Assembly (NCBI RefSeq): GCF_900114785.1 | Contig: NZ_FOUG01000007.1 | Location: forward strand, 124,001-188,000 | Direction of reading: 5' to 3' | DNA from: Variovorax sp. OV329 | GTDB lineage: Bacteria; Pseudomonadota; Gammaproteobacteria; Burkholderiales; Burkholderiaceae_C | DNA: 64,000 nt | Shown here: positions 46,472 to 54,798 of the stretch, in pieces | How positions within the stretch are numbered: position 1 is the first letter of the stretch | Layout: every line of letters begins with the position of its first letter | Notes under the pieces: generated by a model | The model's database searches: none | Told to the model about the DNA's origin: nothing | Seen by the model: only the letters and a program-made list of their open reading frames with translations | Program-made: the position numbers and the translations under genes

Positions 46472-47332
46472 TCAGCGCGCCTTGACTTCGCGCACGTGCT
46501 CGTCGAGCTCCATGAACGAAGGACGCTCGGTCGAGAACAGCACCTTGCGGCCGAATTCCACCGCCAGTTGCGGCGCATAGCCGTTCAGGCTGGCCAGCAG
46601 CGTGACCTTGGCGCACTGGTACACCTTCATGCCTTCGGCCACCCGCTGCTCGATCAGCGAGGCAAGAGGCGTGACGAAGCCGTAGGCCAGCAGCACGCCC
46701 AGGAAGGTGCCCACCATGGCGTGCGCGATCAGCTCGCCCATCTCCGACGGCGGCAGGTTGGCCGACCCCAGCGCGTGCACCACCCCCAGCACCGCGGCCA
46801 CGATGCCCAGGGCCGGCAGCGCATCGGCCACTCGGGCGATGCTGTGAGAAGGCACCAGGGCCTCGTGCGTGATGGTCTCGATGTCGTGGTCCATCAGGGC
46901 CTCGATCTCGAAGGCATCGGTGTTGCCGCTGATGACCAGGCGCAGGTAGTCGCGCAGGAACTCCATCACGCCCGGGTCGGCCGTGATGCTGGGATAGCGC
47001 TTGAAGATCTCGCTCTCCTCGGGCTTGTCCACGTCCGACTCGAGCTTCATCATGCCTTCCTTGCGCGCCTTGGCCAGCAGTTCGTAGAGCAGCCCGAGCA
47101 GGTCCATGTAGAGCTGGCGGTCGCGCTTGGTGCTGCGCAGCAGGCGCGGCAGCTCCTTGAAGGTGGCCTTGATGGTCTTGCCCTTGTTGCCCGCGATGAA
47201 GGCACCCAGCGCAGCGCCGCCGATCATCAGCACTTCGATGGGCTGGAAGAGCACACCGAAGTGGCCTCCCATGAGGGCGTAGCCACCGAACACGGTGCCC
47301 AGCACCACCAGATAACCCACCAGAACGAGCAC
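46472..47332 (-). CDS. motA: Flagellar stator protein MotA
   Basis: 286 residues with four membrane helices (VGYLVVLGTVFGGYALMG, VLMIGGAALGAFIAG, ADALPALGIVAAVLGVVHAL, AMVGTFLGVLLAYGFVTPL) and a large cytoplasmic loop carrying the charged torque-generating residues. The proline of ALPALGIVAAV is the conserved channel proline. With MotB it forms the proton-driven stator. The start is GTG at 47332 with a purine-rich GAAGGGGAAG upstream. It is the first gene after flhC. Confidence 0.96.
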   Translation of the reverse strand: MLVLVGYLVVLGTVFGGYALMGGHFGVLFQPIEVLMIGGAALGAFIAGNKGKTIKATFKELPRLLRSTKRDRQLYMDLLGLLYELLAKARKEGMMKLESDVDKPEESEIFKRYPSITADPGVMEFLRDYLRLVISGNTDAFEIEALMDHDIETITHEALVPSHSIARVADALPALGIVAAVLGVVHALGSANLPPSEMGELIAHAMVGTFLGVLLAYGFVTPLASLIEQRVAEGMKVYQCAKVTLLASLNGYAPQLAVEFGRKVLFSTERPSFMELDEHVREVKAR

Positions 47333-47375
47333 GAGCTTCCCCTTCGACCCTCAGGCCCTTGTTGATTGAATGAAC

Positions 47376-47999
47376 TCAGCCCGCGGCCGCGCTGCAGCCC
47401 AGGGCCACGCCGGCAAGCCCTGCCGTCAGGCCCGGGCGACCCAGCGCGCTGCGCCCTGTGCGGCGTGGCTGCGCCGGCTTGTCGGCCGTGCGGACCTTGC
47501 CGGCGCGCGAAGGCGGACGGCACAGCACGCACACGTAGTCGTGCTTGTCGTCGTAGGCATGGGAGACGAATTCGCCGTTGCAGCGCGAGCAGCTGTTGAG
47601 CTGCAGCATGCCGCTGTCGAAGAAACGGACCATGGTGTAGGCGCGGGTGAAGTCCAGCACCGTGCTGCCCTCGGGCAGGTCGGCCTGTTCCAGGTAGATG
47701 CGGTAGCTCTTGATGAGCGCCTGCAGGTCACCGCCGTCGTCGTGGCTGCGCATGAACCGGTAGATGTTGTAGAACATCGACGAGTGGATGTTGGCCAGCC
47801 AGGTCATGTACCAGTCGGCCGAAAAAGGCAGCAGCCCCTTGGGCGGCGAAGCACCCTTGATTTCCTTGTACAAGCGGATCAGGCGCTCGCGGCTCAGGCC
47901 GACTTCGGCCTCCAGGAACTGCAGGCGGGCCCCGAGATTGATCAGGTCCACGGCGAGCTGGACCTGCCTGACTTCACCTAAAACGCTTTTTTGGCTCAT
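47376..47999 (-). CDS. flhC: Flagellar master regulator FlhC
   Basis: 207 residues. The zinc-binding cysteines are at 137, 140, 157 and 160 (NSCSRCNGEF, YVCVLCRPP), the same positions as in E. coli FlhC. FlhC with FlhD forms the FlhD4C2 activator of class II flagellar genes. The last ~25 residues are Gly/Ala/Arg-rich and diverge from the family. It starts 6 bases after flhD. Confidence 0.95.
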   Translation of the reverse strand: MSQKSVLGEVRQVQLAVDLINLGARLQFLEAEVGLSRERLIRLYKEIKGASPPKGLLPFSADWYMTWLANIHSSMFYNIYRFMRSHDDGGDLQALIKSYRIYLEQADLPEGSTVLDFTRAYTMVRFFDSGMLQLNSCSRCNGEFVSHAYDDKHDYVCVLCRPPSRAGKVRTADKPAQPRRTGRSALGRPGLTAGLAGVALGCSAAAG

Positions 48000-48005
48000 T
48001 TCTGA

Positions 48006-48353
48006 TTACGCTTGATTTTTCGCCGCACTGTGGCGGCCGGCCATCAGGATCGACATATGGGCACGCTGCAGCGCCGAATCTTTTTCTTCATTTCCGACTG
48101 CGTGAATTGAGGCTTCGTCGTCAAGTCGGGGGCTGAAAATGAGGAATTTGGAATTAGACAGCTTGATGATCTGGGTAATCGACATATTCGCCAGCATGTC
48201 GGCCAATTTGGTCCCGATGCCCAAGCGGATCATCGAAGCCGCCTTGTCTTGCTTGACCATTTTCTGGGCCAGCAGGATATAGGCCAGATTGATGTCGTTT
48301 ATCTCACGGGCAATTTCGTTGTTCAACGCAATTGAGTTGTCATTAATATTCAC
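48006..48353 (-). CDS. flhD: Flagellar master regulator FlhD
   Basis: 115 residues from a GTG at 48353 preceded by GGAGAG 6 bases upstream; this gives the normal FlhD length. The ATG at 48464 would add 37 residues that lie in the promoter. Core: EINDINLAYILLAQKMVKQ, AASMIRLGIGTKLADMLANM, SITQIIKLSNSKFLIFSPR. The gene and its upstream region are distinctly AT-richer than everything around them, which is common for flhD. It is the first gene of the leftward class I/II block. Confidence 0.93.
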   Translation of the reverse strand: MNINDNSIALNNEIAREINDINLAYILLAQKMVKQDKAASMIRLGIGTKLADMLANMSITQIIKLSNSKFLIFSPRLDDEASIHAVGNEEKDSALQRAHMSILMAGRHSAAKNQA

Positions 48354-48387
48354 GTCGCTCTCTCCATCCAATTCACAAACTTTGTTA

Positions 48388-48416
48388 ACTAAAGAAACTG
48401 TATCACAGTGTTTCAA
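48388..48416 (-). promoter_or_regulatory. Probable flhDC promoter
   Basis: Read leftward: TTGAAA (48416-48411), 17-base spacer, TTTAGT (48393-48388; 4 of 6 to consensus). The start is expected near 48381, 28 bases before the flhD GTG. It sits in an AT-rich region and is positioned correctly for the CRP-like site at 48435-48450. Confidence 0.45.
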
Positions 48417-48434
48417 TTTTCTGTACGTCACTGG

Positions 48435-48450
48435 AGTGACGGAGGTCACA
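48435..48450. promoter_or_regulatory. CRP-like binding site upstream of flhDC
   Basis: AGTGA-N6-TCACA matches the CRP consensus TGTGA-N6-TCACA at nine of ten fixed bases. Its centre (48442.5) is about 61.5 bases upstream of the predicted start, the classic class I position. An overlapping 16-base palindrome, CGTCACTggAGTGACG (48426-48441), could be a site for another dimeric regulator. Confidence 0.55.
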
Positions 48451-48569
48451 GTTTTGAACATCACTTGGGATATTGCGGAATAATTCCACAGTCGCTTCCT
48501 CTATGAAAAGTAATAAGTTCGTGTATTAGGATTAAAGTACTGGGTTGGTTTGTAATAAATGCGCATTAC

Positions 48570-48869
48570 TTAATCCATCCGCGACGCAATTTCGGGCGTT
48601 CCGCCCTCCTCGATGCGCCACAGCCAGGCCAGCACTTCGGCCACCGCCTCGTACAAGGCCGGCGGCACCTGCGCGTCGAGCTTCACCTGCATCAGCAGTT
48701 GGTTGAGCCCGGGCGAGGCATGCACGTACAGGCCGTGCTCGCGCGCCGCGCGCATGATCTGTTCGGCCACGGCGCCGTAGCCCTTGGCCACGACCATCGG
48801 CGCACGGTCCGGGTCGCGATGTGACAAGGCCACCGCGCTCAGGCGCTGGTTGATCGCTTCGCCGTTCAC
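48570..48869 (-). CDS. FlhB C-terminal-domain-like protein (FlhB2/FhlB type)
   Basis: 99 residues from GTG 48869 (overlapping the FliK-like stop as GTGA). It aligns with the part of FlhB that remains after NPTH cleavage: RLSAVALSHRDPDRAPMVVAKGYGAVAEQIM and ALYEAVAEVLAWLWRIEE correspond to FAVALKYDEHAMGAPRVVAKG and AGLYSAVAEVLAWVYRL in FlhB. There are no membrane helices and no NPTH. Small proteins of this kind can replace cleaved FlhB-C in some bacteria. It is coupled to the FliK-like gene, the partner FlhB-C acts with in the export switch. Confidence 0.82.
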   Translation of the reverse strand: MNGEAINQRLSAVALSHRDPDRAPMVVAKGYGAVAEQIMRAAREHGLYVHASPGLNQLLMQVKLDAQVPPALYEAVAEVLAWLWRIEEGGTPEIASRMD

Positions 48870-50131
48870 GCGGCCAGCTCCGGGTCCAGTTGCAGTGCGC
48901 GAAGCTCGAAGCCCGCGGCAGCCATGCGCTGCGACAGCGTCGAGCGATGAACGCGAAGTTGCATCAATGCATCGGCCTGCGGCGCCGCGAGCTGGGCACG
49001 AACGCTGTTGCCGTCCAACTGCATGCGCAGGTCGACCCGACCCAGGCGCGGCAGCTGCAGCGTGAGAGCGGTGGACCACTGCGGCGCTGCCGTCTGCTCC
49101 GGTTCACCGTGCGCGCGGGCGCCCTCCTCCTGCACCGACCATTCCATCGCCACGCCGGGCCAGGCTTCACCGCTCCAGCGGAACATCGCGCTGGCCAGCA
49201 GGTCGAGCTGCTGGTGCACCAGCGGTGCCGCCTGCGGATGGACCGCGTTCACGGCGGGCAGGTCGGAAGCGGCTGCGAAGGCGGGCGTGCGATCGGCCAT
49301 CTGCGCGGAATCGGCATACCTGGCGAGCGCGGCGTTCGCCGCTGGAGCCGGAGCGAGGGCTGGCGCGCCATGTGCCACGCGCTGCGGCATCTCGGCCGCG
49401 TCATCCTGCAGCTCGGTCGGATTCGCCGGGTCGGCGTGCGCAGCCTCGGGGCCCTGTTGCGTATTCGTCATGGGTGCAGCCGTTACCGGTGCCGCGGGAA
49501 GGAGCGCGGGCATGGTTGGGGCCGACGCTTGCGCCACAGCCACGGACACCAGCTCGCCCGCAGGCTGCCGCGGCAGCTGCGGAATTGCCGGCGCGCCATC
49601 TTCTTGCGCGGTCGTGCGTGCGGCTTCTGCTGCCGCGCGCGCCAGGCCGGCTTGCGGCTCACGCTGCATCTGTGCAAGGCTGCGCGCGCCAGCGGCGAAC
49701 TGCGCCAGGTGCGATTCGTAGAAAAGGCCCGAGTCCGAGACCTGCTGCGAGAGCGCGCTCGCCAGCACCGCTGCACTCGGCGCGCGTTGCGCAGCAGGCC
49801 ACAGCGGATGCTGCCCCCGCACCGGCCCGGCATTCTTGTCGGCGTGCTCGGAAAGCAGGTCGAGGATGACGCGTGCCGCGGCCGACAGTTCCGTGCTGCT
49901 CGACGGGCGCACACTCGCAGCGACGCCCTCACTGCGCGGCTCGCCGGCAGCGGCGCCCTGGGGCCGCAGTGCGGCGCCTTGGGGCAGGAGGACATCGTTG
50001 TCGACACGGGGGGCATTCAGGACGGCTTGGGCAGGACCGGCACCCGCGGGTGCCTTGGGCGACAGCAGCTCCACCCACGGCGCGATTCGCGCCGCCTGGA
50101 GTGCGTCAACCTTGGCAAGGGGTGCGGTCAT
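48866..50131 (-). CDS. FliK-like hook-length-control-domain protein (second copy)
   Basis: 421 residues. The first ~300 are Ala/Pro-rich and low in order, as in FliK; the C-terminal ~110 have a Flg_hook-type fold (STALTLQLPRLGRVDLRMQL, VRAQLAAPQADALMQLRVHR, STLSQRMAAAGFELRALQL). The true fliK is at 60902 inside fliF-N, so this is a paralogue located after fliT. It is coupled by GTGA overlap to the FlhB C-domain gene. It may modify export-substrate switching or filament-cap export; there is no direct evidence. Confidence 0.75.
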   Translation of the reverse strand: MTAPLAKVDALQAARIAPWVELLSPKAPAGAGPAQAVLNAPRVDNDVLLPQGAALRPQGAAAGEPRSEGVAASVRPSSSTELSAAARVILDLLSEHADKNAGPVRGQHPLWPAAQRAPSAAVLASALSQQVSDSGLFYESHLAQFAAGARSLAQMQREPQAGLARAAAEAARTTAQEDGAPAIPQLPRQPAGELVSVAVAQASAPTMPALLPAAPVTAAPMTNTQQGPEAAHADPANPTELQDDAAEMPQRVAHGAPALAPAPAANAALARYADSAQMADRTPAFAAASDLPAVNAVHPQAAPLVHQQLDLLASAMFRWSGEAWPGVAMEWSVQEEGARAHGEPEQTAAPQWSTALTLQLPRLGRVDLRMQLDGNSVRAQLAAPQADALMQLRVHRSTLSQRMAAAGFELRALQLDPELAA

Positions 50132-50139
50132 GGCCGGGT

Positions 50140-50472
50140 TCAGTGCGTGGTTCCGTAGGCCTTGTTCACGCTGTCCTGCTGTTGCAGTTGCGCGATGCTG
50201 CCCAGCAGGATGCGAAGCTGGGGCTTGACCAGGCGGCAGACTTCCTCCTGGTCGGCGCGCACGCGCAGCAGGGAGCGGCGCACCTGGTCGCGCTGGGAAG
50301 TGTCCAGCGAGGTAGCGGGCTCGATCTCCTTGAGGCGATCGATGAGGGCGGCGCAAAGCGACTCGACCCCGGGAAGCTGGCCCCATTCTTCTTCGCGCGA
50401 CAGCTCCAGCATGCGCTCTGTGAGGGTGGCGAGCCGGTCGTAGCAATGGACGACTTCGCTGTTGACGGACAT
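50140..50472 (-). CDS. fliT: Flagellar chaperone FliT
   Basis: 110 residues, helical and acidic (VVHCYDRLATLTERMLELSR, LCAALIDRLKEIEP, VRRSLLRVRADQEEVCRLV). FliT chaperones the cap protein FliD and in enterics also binds FlhD4C2 to lower class II expression. FliT is poorly conserved; identification relies on size, helix pattern and its place directly after fliS. The ATG at 50472 has a GAGAGAG stretch upstream. Confidence 0.8.
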   Translation of the reverse strand: MSVNSEVVHCYDRLATLTERMLELSREEEWGQLPGVESLCAALIDRLKEIEPATSLDTSQRDQVRRSLLRVRADQEEVCRLVKPQLRILLGSIAQLQQQDSVNKAYGTTH

Positions 50473-50497
50473 GGTGTCTCTCTCTTTCGTGATCTGT

Positions 50498-50923
50498 TCA
50501 ATTGCCCGGCGCAGTCGCTGCGCCGATCTCCCGCCATGCCGATGCGATGCTGTCCAGCAGGGTGTCGGCCTCGTCGAGCGCGGCTGCGTCGTTGCGCAGG
50601 TTGGCCTGCAGCAGGCGCTGCACGATGTAGGTGTAGAGCGCCGACAGGTTCTCCACCAGCTTGGCCGCCTCGGCGCCTGCTGCCTTGGCATCCAGGCTGG
50701 CACGCAGGCCGTTGTCCACGATGTTGATGGCCTTGGAAATCGCGTTGCCGCGGGCCTGGATCTCGTTCTGCGCCATGTGGTGGCGTGCCATGCCGATGGC
50801 GGTCTTGGCGCCATCGAAAAGCAGCACGATCAACTGGTGCGGCGAGGCGCTCATCACGCTCGATTCGATGCCGACGCGCGCATAGGCGCCGGCGCCGCTG
50901 CGGTAACTGTGGTGTGTGTACAT
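50498..50923 (-). CDS. fliS: Flagellin chaperone FliS
   Basis: 141 residues. Typical features: a Tyr-rich start (MYTHHSYRSGAGAYARVGIE), ASPHQLIVLLFDGAKTAI, and a helical bundle ending with ALYTYIVQRLLQANLRND. FliS binds the flagellin C-terminus and delivers it to FlhA. It begins 15 bases after fliD. Confidence 0.95.
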   Translation of the reverse strand: MYTHHSYRSGAGAYARVGIESSVMSASPHQLIVLLFDGAKTAIGMARHHMAQNEIQARGNAISKAINIVDNGLRASLDAKAAGAEAAKLVENLSALYTYIVQRLLQANLRNDAAALDEADTLLDSIASAWREIGAATAPGN

Positions 50924-50938
50924 GGCGTGTGCCTCGAC

Positions 50939-52393
50939 TTACTTGCTGCTGGCGGAAGCGTTCATCGCCTCGAACTGCTGCGAGAGATAGCTCAACGTGC
51001 TGTTCATGCTGCTCATCATCACGTCGAGCCTGGTGAATTGCGCCTTGTAACGCGCCATGGTGGCCTCGATGCGCGTTTCCATCGCGTCGTACTGCGTGTC
51101 CAGGTCCTTGATGGTCGCGGTCACGCCATCCGATGCAACCCGAAGGCTGCCGCCGGTGGATGTGAGGGAGGTCACCAGTGCATCCAGCTGCTTGCCGTAG
51201 CCGGAGGTACTGCCGGTGCCGCTGGCGAAAAGCTTGGAGACGCCGGCCAGGTTGGTGTCCAGCGCCTTGCCCAGCTTGGTGCTGTCCACAACCAGCGTGC
51301 CGTCCTTCTGGAAGGCGACGCCAATCTCGTTGAGGACCTTGACCTCGTTGCTGCCGCTGGCCTGTGGCGAGCTGAGCACCCCGCGCACGCGGTTCATCAG
51401 GTTGCGCAGCGTCGAATCGCCGGTGAGCGCGGAGCCGCTCTTCGTGTCGGCGTCGTAGGTCGTGAGGGTCTTGGCGGTGCCCTGCAGGCTGTTGTAGGCC
51501 TTGACGAAGTCGTTGATCGCCGTCGTCATGGCGGTGGTGTTGGCCTTCATCGACAGGCCGGTGGTGCCGGTCTGCACCAGGGTCAGCGTGGTGCCCTGGA
51601 TGGCTTCCTTCACGGTGTTGGTGGCGCTGGTGACCGCTATGCCGTTGACGTTGAGCTTGGCGTTCTGTGCCGCCAGGGTCTGCTGCAGGTTCTGCGTGCC
51701 GGCCGGGTCGTTGCCCAGCAGGTTCTGAAGCGCTGCGTCGCCGTCGACCTTGATCCGCATGCTCGAGGCCTCTCCCGTCTCCTTCGACAGGAGCACCAGG
51801 CGGTAGGGCGTGCCGCTGCCGTCGTTCACGATGCTGGCGGACACCCCCATATCGGACGCGTTGATCGCATCGCGGATGCCGGTGAGCGTGTTGTTGGTCG
51901 AATCGATGGTGAGCGACTTTGCGGGACGGGTCAGGTCGGAGGCAAAGCTGGCACCGCTGTAGGTGCCGGTGGCCGGGTCCAGCGTGCCGCCGCTGACGGT
52001 GCCGAAATCGATGGTGACCTTGCCGCTGCCGATGGCGGTGCTCGAGGTCAACTGGCCCTTGGCGATCACCGACTGGGCCTGCGCCAGTTGCGAGACGGTG
52101 ATGCTGTAGTTGCCCGCGGCGCTGGCGTCGGTGGACGAGGCGGAAAGGATGCCGCTCACCGTGGGCGTGCCCGTCACGGCCTGGAACAGCGCCGGGTCGC
52201 CCAGCTTCTTGGCCGCGTTTTGCAGCGACTCGAGCGCGCTCTGGATCTGTCCGTAGGCCGACAGTTTGCTCGTGAAGCTCTTGGCCTTGGTCTGCAGCGC
52301 CGCGAGCGGCGCGTTTTCCGCGGTCTGGAGCTGGGTGAGCAGGCTGCTCAGGTCCAGGTTGGAGCCTACGCCTACGCTGCTGATGGTCGCCAT
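50939..52393 (-). CDS. fliD: Filament cap protein FliD
   Basis: 484 residues. The N-terminal coiled coil opens with SSVGVGSNLDLSSLLTQLQ, and the C-terminal one includes LDTQYDAMETRIEATMARYK and FTRLDVMMSSMNSTLSYLSQ. The centre is Ser/Thr-rich with bacteriocin-like variability. FliD pentamers cap the filament and help flagellin fold. It lies 43 bases after flaG. Confidence 0.96.
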   Translation of the reverse strand: MATISSVGVGSNLDLSSLLTQLQTAENAPLAALQTKAKSFTSKLSAYGQIQSALESLQNAAKKLGDPALFQAVTGTPTVSGILSASSTDASAAGNYSITVSQLAQAQSVIAKGQLTSSTAIGSGKVTIDFGTVSGGTLDPATGTYSGASFASDLTRPAKSLTIDSTNNTLTGIRDAINASDMGVSASIVNDGSGTPYRLVLLSKETGEASSMRIKVDGDAALQNLLGNDPAGTQNLQQTLAAQNAKLNVNGIAVTSATNTVKEAIQGTTLTLVQTGTTGLSMKANTTAMTTAINDFVKAYNSLQGTAKTLTTYDADTKSGSALTGDSTLRNLMNRVRGVLSSPQASGSNEVKVLNEIGVAFQKDGTLVVDSTKLGKALDTNLAGVSKLFASGTGSTSGYGKQLDALVTSLTSTGGSLRVASDGVTATIKDLDTQYDAMETRIEATMARYKAQFTRLDVMMSSMNSTLSYLSQQFEAMNASASSK

Positions 52394-52436
52394 GTTCTGG
52401 ATGTCCTCGAATTCGTGTGTTGGGGTGCCGCGGGCT

Positions 52437-52787
52437 TCAGGCCTGCTGGTTCACCAGGAGGCCGGGCGCCTTGCCCATGACCTTGGCAATGTGGACCACT
52501 TCCTCGGTCGGAATCTGGCGGATCACCACGCCGTTGGTCTGGTCGACAACCTTCACGATGACCTTGTCGGTGTCCTTGTCGATCTCGAACTGCAGGCTGA
52601 CCGAGCGGCTCTGGAGCACGTCGTTGATCTCGCTCACCGCGGCCTCGACCTGAGGGGGTGTCGCCTCCCCTGCACGCTCGGCAGTCGGCTCGGCGCCTTC
52701 TGCTGCAAGCGGCGGCGCGGTGCGACCGGCGAGCACCTGGGTCCAGGGGCTTTCCTTGGCGGGAATGGCTGGGAGCGGGTTCGACAT
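52437..52787 (-). CDS. flaG: FlaG-family protein
   Basis: 116 residues. An N-terminal Pro/Ala-rich part precedes the FlaG domain (SLQFEIDKDTDKVIVKVVDQ, GVVIRQIPTEEVVHIAKVM). FlaG affects filament length in several bacteria. The ATG at 52787 has AAGG 8 bases upstream; a GTG at 52796 lacks one. It follows fliC after 149 bases that contain three strong hairpins. Confidence 0.93.
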   Translation of the reverse strand: MSNPLPAIPAKESPWTQVLAGRTAPPLAAEGAEPTAERAGEATPPQVEAAVSEINDVLQSRSVSLQFEIDKDTDKVIVKVVDQTNGVVIRQIPTEEVVHIAKVMGKAPGLLVNQQA

Positions 52788-52811
52788 GGGTTGCACCTTG
52801 ACTGGAAGATT

Positions 52812-52913
52812 CGCTGTCCGCTGAGGCCTCGGCCAGGCGCGTGGCCTCAGGGGACAGCGCAGACCCGGGGGTCTGCGGCTGCCGGAGCCGCCCCTTTCGG
52901 AGCGGGCCCGGCA
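52812..52913. terminator. Three tandem hairpins between fliC and flaG
   Basis: From fliC outward: (1) 52880-52913, 15-base arms with a two-base internal mismatch and one G-U pair, closed by a C-GAAA-G tetraloop on the fliC strand; (2) 52859-52876, GCAGACCC/GGGTCTGC, tight loop; (3) 52812-52859, 17-base arms with one mismatch and a 14-base loop. None has a U-tract, so they are not textbook intrinsic terminators. They more likely protect the fliC mRNA 3' end or partly stop transcription before flaG-fliDST. Confidence 0.65.
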
Positions 52914-52936
52914 CTTCCATACCTTTCTGTTGTGGA

Positions 52937-54610
52937 TTAACGCAGGAGGGAGAGCACGCCTTGCGTGGTCTGGTTGGCTTGCGACAGCACCGAGGTACCG
53001 GCTTGCTGCAGGATCTGCGCGCGGGTCATGTTCGACACTTCCACCGCGTAGTCCGCGTCTTCGATGCGCGAACGCGAGGACGACAGGTTGGTGATGGTGG
53101 TGCCCAGGTTCGCGATCACCGAGTCGAAGCGGTTCTGCACTGCACCCAGCGAACCGCGCAGCTCGTCGACCTTCGCCAGGGCGGCGTCGATGGCCTTGAG
53201 CGGGTCTTCCGTCTTGGCACCCTTGCTGGTCGTGTCGGTCGTCAGCTGGCCCTTGCTGTTGACATAGGCGGTGGCGCCGACCTTGTCTTCGTACTTGGTG
53301 CCAGCGATGGCGGCATCGGTGCTCTTCACGGTGGCTTCGCCGGTGTCCGGGTCCACGGTGTAGACCGTGTCGTAGCTGGCGGTCGTGGTGAACTCGCCCT
53401 CGCCATCGACATAGGTGTCGGTGGATTCGCCGGCGTCGAAGGCCATCGTGGCGTTCAGCAGGCCGCTCTTGAGCTGGACCGTGGCGGTCACGCCGGTGGC
53501 GGCAGCGAAGTCGGCCTTCAGCGCGTCGGCAGCGATGGTGTCCTTGTACGACAGGTCCGTGCCGTCGCTGGTGTACTTGACGGCACCCACGGTCACCGTG
53601 CTGCCTGCCGTGCCGGCAGCGCCGGTCATCAGGTCGTCCAGGGAGGCTTGCGCGCCCGATCCGGGGTCGTTCGTGCTCAGCTCGCCGGTGGCGGCCAGGT
53701 AGGCCTTCTGGCCACCGATCGTGACGGCGCCCAGGGCATCGACTTCGAAGGAAGCGGTGGCACCGGTGCCGCCGTTGTCGTACACGCCAGAGACCTTGCC
53801 CGTGGTCGGGGTCAGCTTGGTGGCTTCGGCCGTGACGTCGGCTGCCAGGACTGCGTGGGTGAAGGAGAAGCTCTTCGAGGCAGCGTCGTAGGTGTAGGCG
53901 ATGTCGTTGGTGCCGTCGTTCAGGGTCACGACGTCGCCGGAGCTCAGCTTGGCGAAGGCCTGGTCGGCCGTCACGGCTTCATGCGTGGTCGTGACCGTGT
54001 AGTCGTTGCCCGAAGCGACGCCGCCGGCAGCCAGCAGGTTCGTGACCGTGGCCTTGCTGTTGGCGGAAACGCCCTTGCCGTTCACGTTGAAGCCGTCGAG
54101 GCCCAGCGTCTTGGCGGTGATTTCCTTCAGGTCGATGTCGATGGTTTCGCCATCGTTCGCGCCGACTTGCACGGTCAGCTTGCCAGCGTCGGCCGACAGG
54201 ACCTTCACGCCGTTGAACTGCGTCTGTTCGGAAACGCGGTTGATTTCTTCCAGGCGCTGCGAGATTTCAGCCTGGATCGAGTCCAGGTCGCTGGCCGAGT
54301 TCGTGCCGTTGGCAGCTTGCACCGACAGTTCGCGAACGCGCTGCAGGTTGTTGTTGACTTCGGTCAGGGCGCCTTCGGTCGTCTGGGCGATCGAGATGCC
54401 GTCGTTGGCGTTGCGGGTGGCTTGCGTCAGGCCCTTGATGTTGGCGGTGAAGCGGTTGGCGATGGCCTGGCCAGCTGCGTCGTCCTTGGCGCTGTTGATG
54501 CGCATGCCGGACGACAGTCGCTCGATCGCCGTGTTGAGCGACGACTGCGACTTGTTCAGGTTGTTCTGCGTGAGCAGGGAGAGACTGTTGGTGTTGATGA
54601 CTTGCGCCAT
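52937..54610 (-). CDS. fliC: Flagellin
   Basis: 557 residues. The conserved N-terminal D0/D1 ([53 protein letters not shown]) and C-terminal D1/D0 ([56 protein letters not shown]) flank a variable centre (about 170-450) rich in Thr, Ala, Gly and Asp and lacking Cys. A perfect sigma-28 promoter is at 54709-54735 and AGGAG precedes the ATG. It is the only flagellin gene seen here. Confidence 0.98.
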   Translation of the reverse strand: MAQVINTNSLSLLTQNNLNKSQSSLNTAIERLSSGMRINSAKDDAAGQAIANRFTANIKGLTQATRNANDGISIAQTTEGALTEVNNNLQRVRELSVQAANGTNSASDLDSIQAEISQRLEEINRVSEQTQFNGVKVLSADAGKLTVQVGANDGETIDIDLKEITAKTLGLDGFNVNGKGVSANSKATVTNLLAAGGVASGNDYTVTTTHEAVTADQAFAKLSSGDVVTLNDGTNDIAYTYDAASKSFSFTHAVLAADVTAEATKLTPTTGKVSGVYDNGGTGATASFEVDALGAVTIGGQKAYLAATGELSTNDPGSGAQASLDDLMTGAAGTAGSTVTVGAVKYTSDGTDLSYKDTIAADALKADFAAATGVTATVQLKSGLLNATMAFDAGESTDTYVDGEGEFTTTASYDTVYTVDPDTGEATVKSTDAAIAGTKYEDKVGATAYVNSKGQLTTDTTSKGAKTEDPLKAIDAALAKVDELRGSLGAVQNRFDSVIANLGTTITNLSSSRSRIEDADYAVEVSNMTRAQILQQAGTSVLSQANQTTQGVLSLLR

Positions 54611-54668
54611 TTCAAACTCCTGTGACTTAAGGTTGGTGACTCCGGCCTGGGGCCGTAACGCTGGTCAT

Positions 54669-54687
54669 TCCTCCCACCATGGGAGGA
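54669..54687. promoter_or_regulatory. Stem-loop in the fliC 5' leader
   Basis: TCCTCCCA (54669-54676) pairs with TGGGAGGA (54680-54687) across a 3-base loop. It lies inside the ~90-base fliC leader, between the sigma-28 promoter and the ribosome-binding site. It could stabilise the mRNA or affect translation. Confidence 0.5.
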
Positions 54688-54708
54688 CTCAAGCCATCGT
54701 TGGTTTGG

Positions 54709-54735
54709 TTATCGGCAGGCCTTTTCAAAGCTTTA
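54709..54735 (-). promoter_or_regulatory. Sigma-28 promoter of fliC
   Basis: Read leftward: TAAA (54735-54732), 15 bases, GCCGATAA (54716-54709), a perfect match to the core sigma-28 consensus. The transcript start is expected near 54700, giving a leader of about 90 bases. Confidence 0.92.
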
Positions 54736-54798
54736 GGGGCGTTTGCAAAATTTCTGCGGGCCGATGAAACCGGGGTCTTCAACCTATGTCCCCGTCGC

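Noticed and set aside
43340..47365. A 1341-codon open frame on the plus strand opposite cheA, motB and motA
   Set aside because: It is antisense to three certain genes and rich in His, Gln, Arg and Gly in the pattern produced by reading high-GC codons backwards. No domain is visible.
48354..48464. Longer FlhD starting at the ATG at 48464
   Set aside because: It would add 37 residues over the promoter and CRP-like site and has no ribosome-binding site. The GTG at 48353 has GGAGAG and gives normal length.
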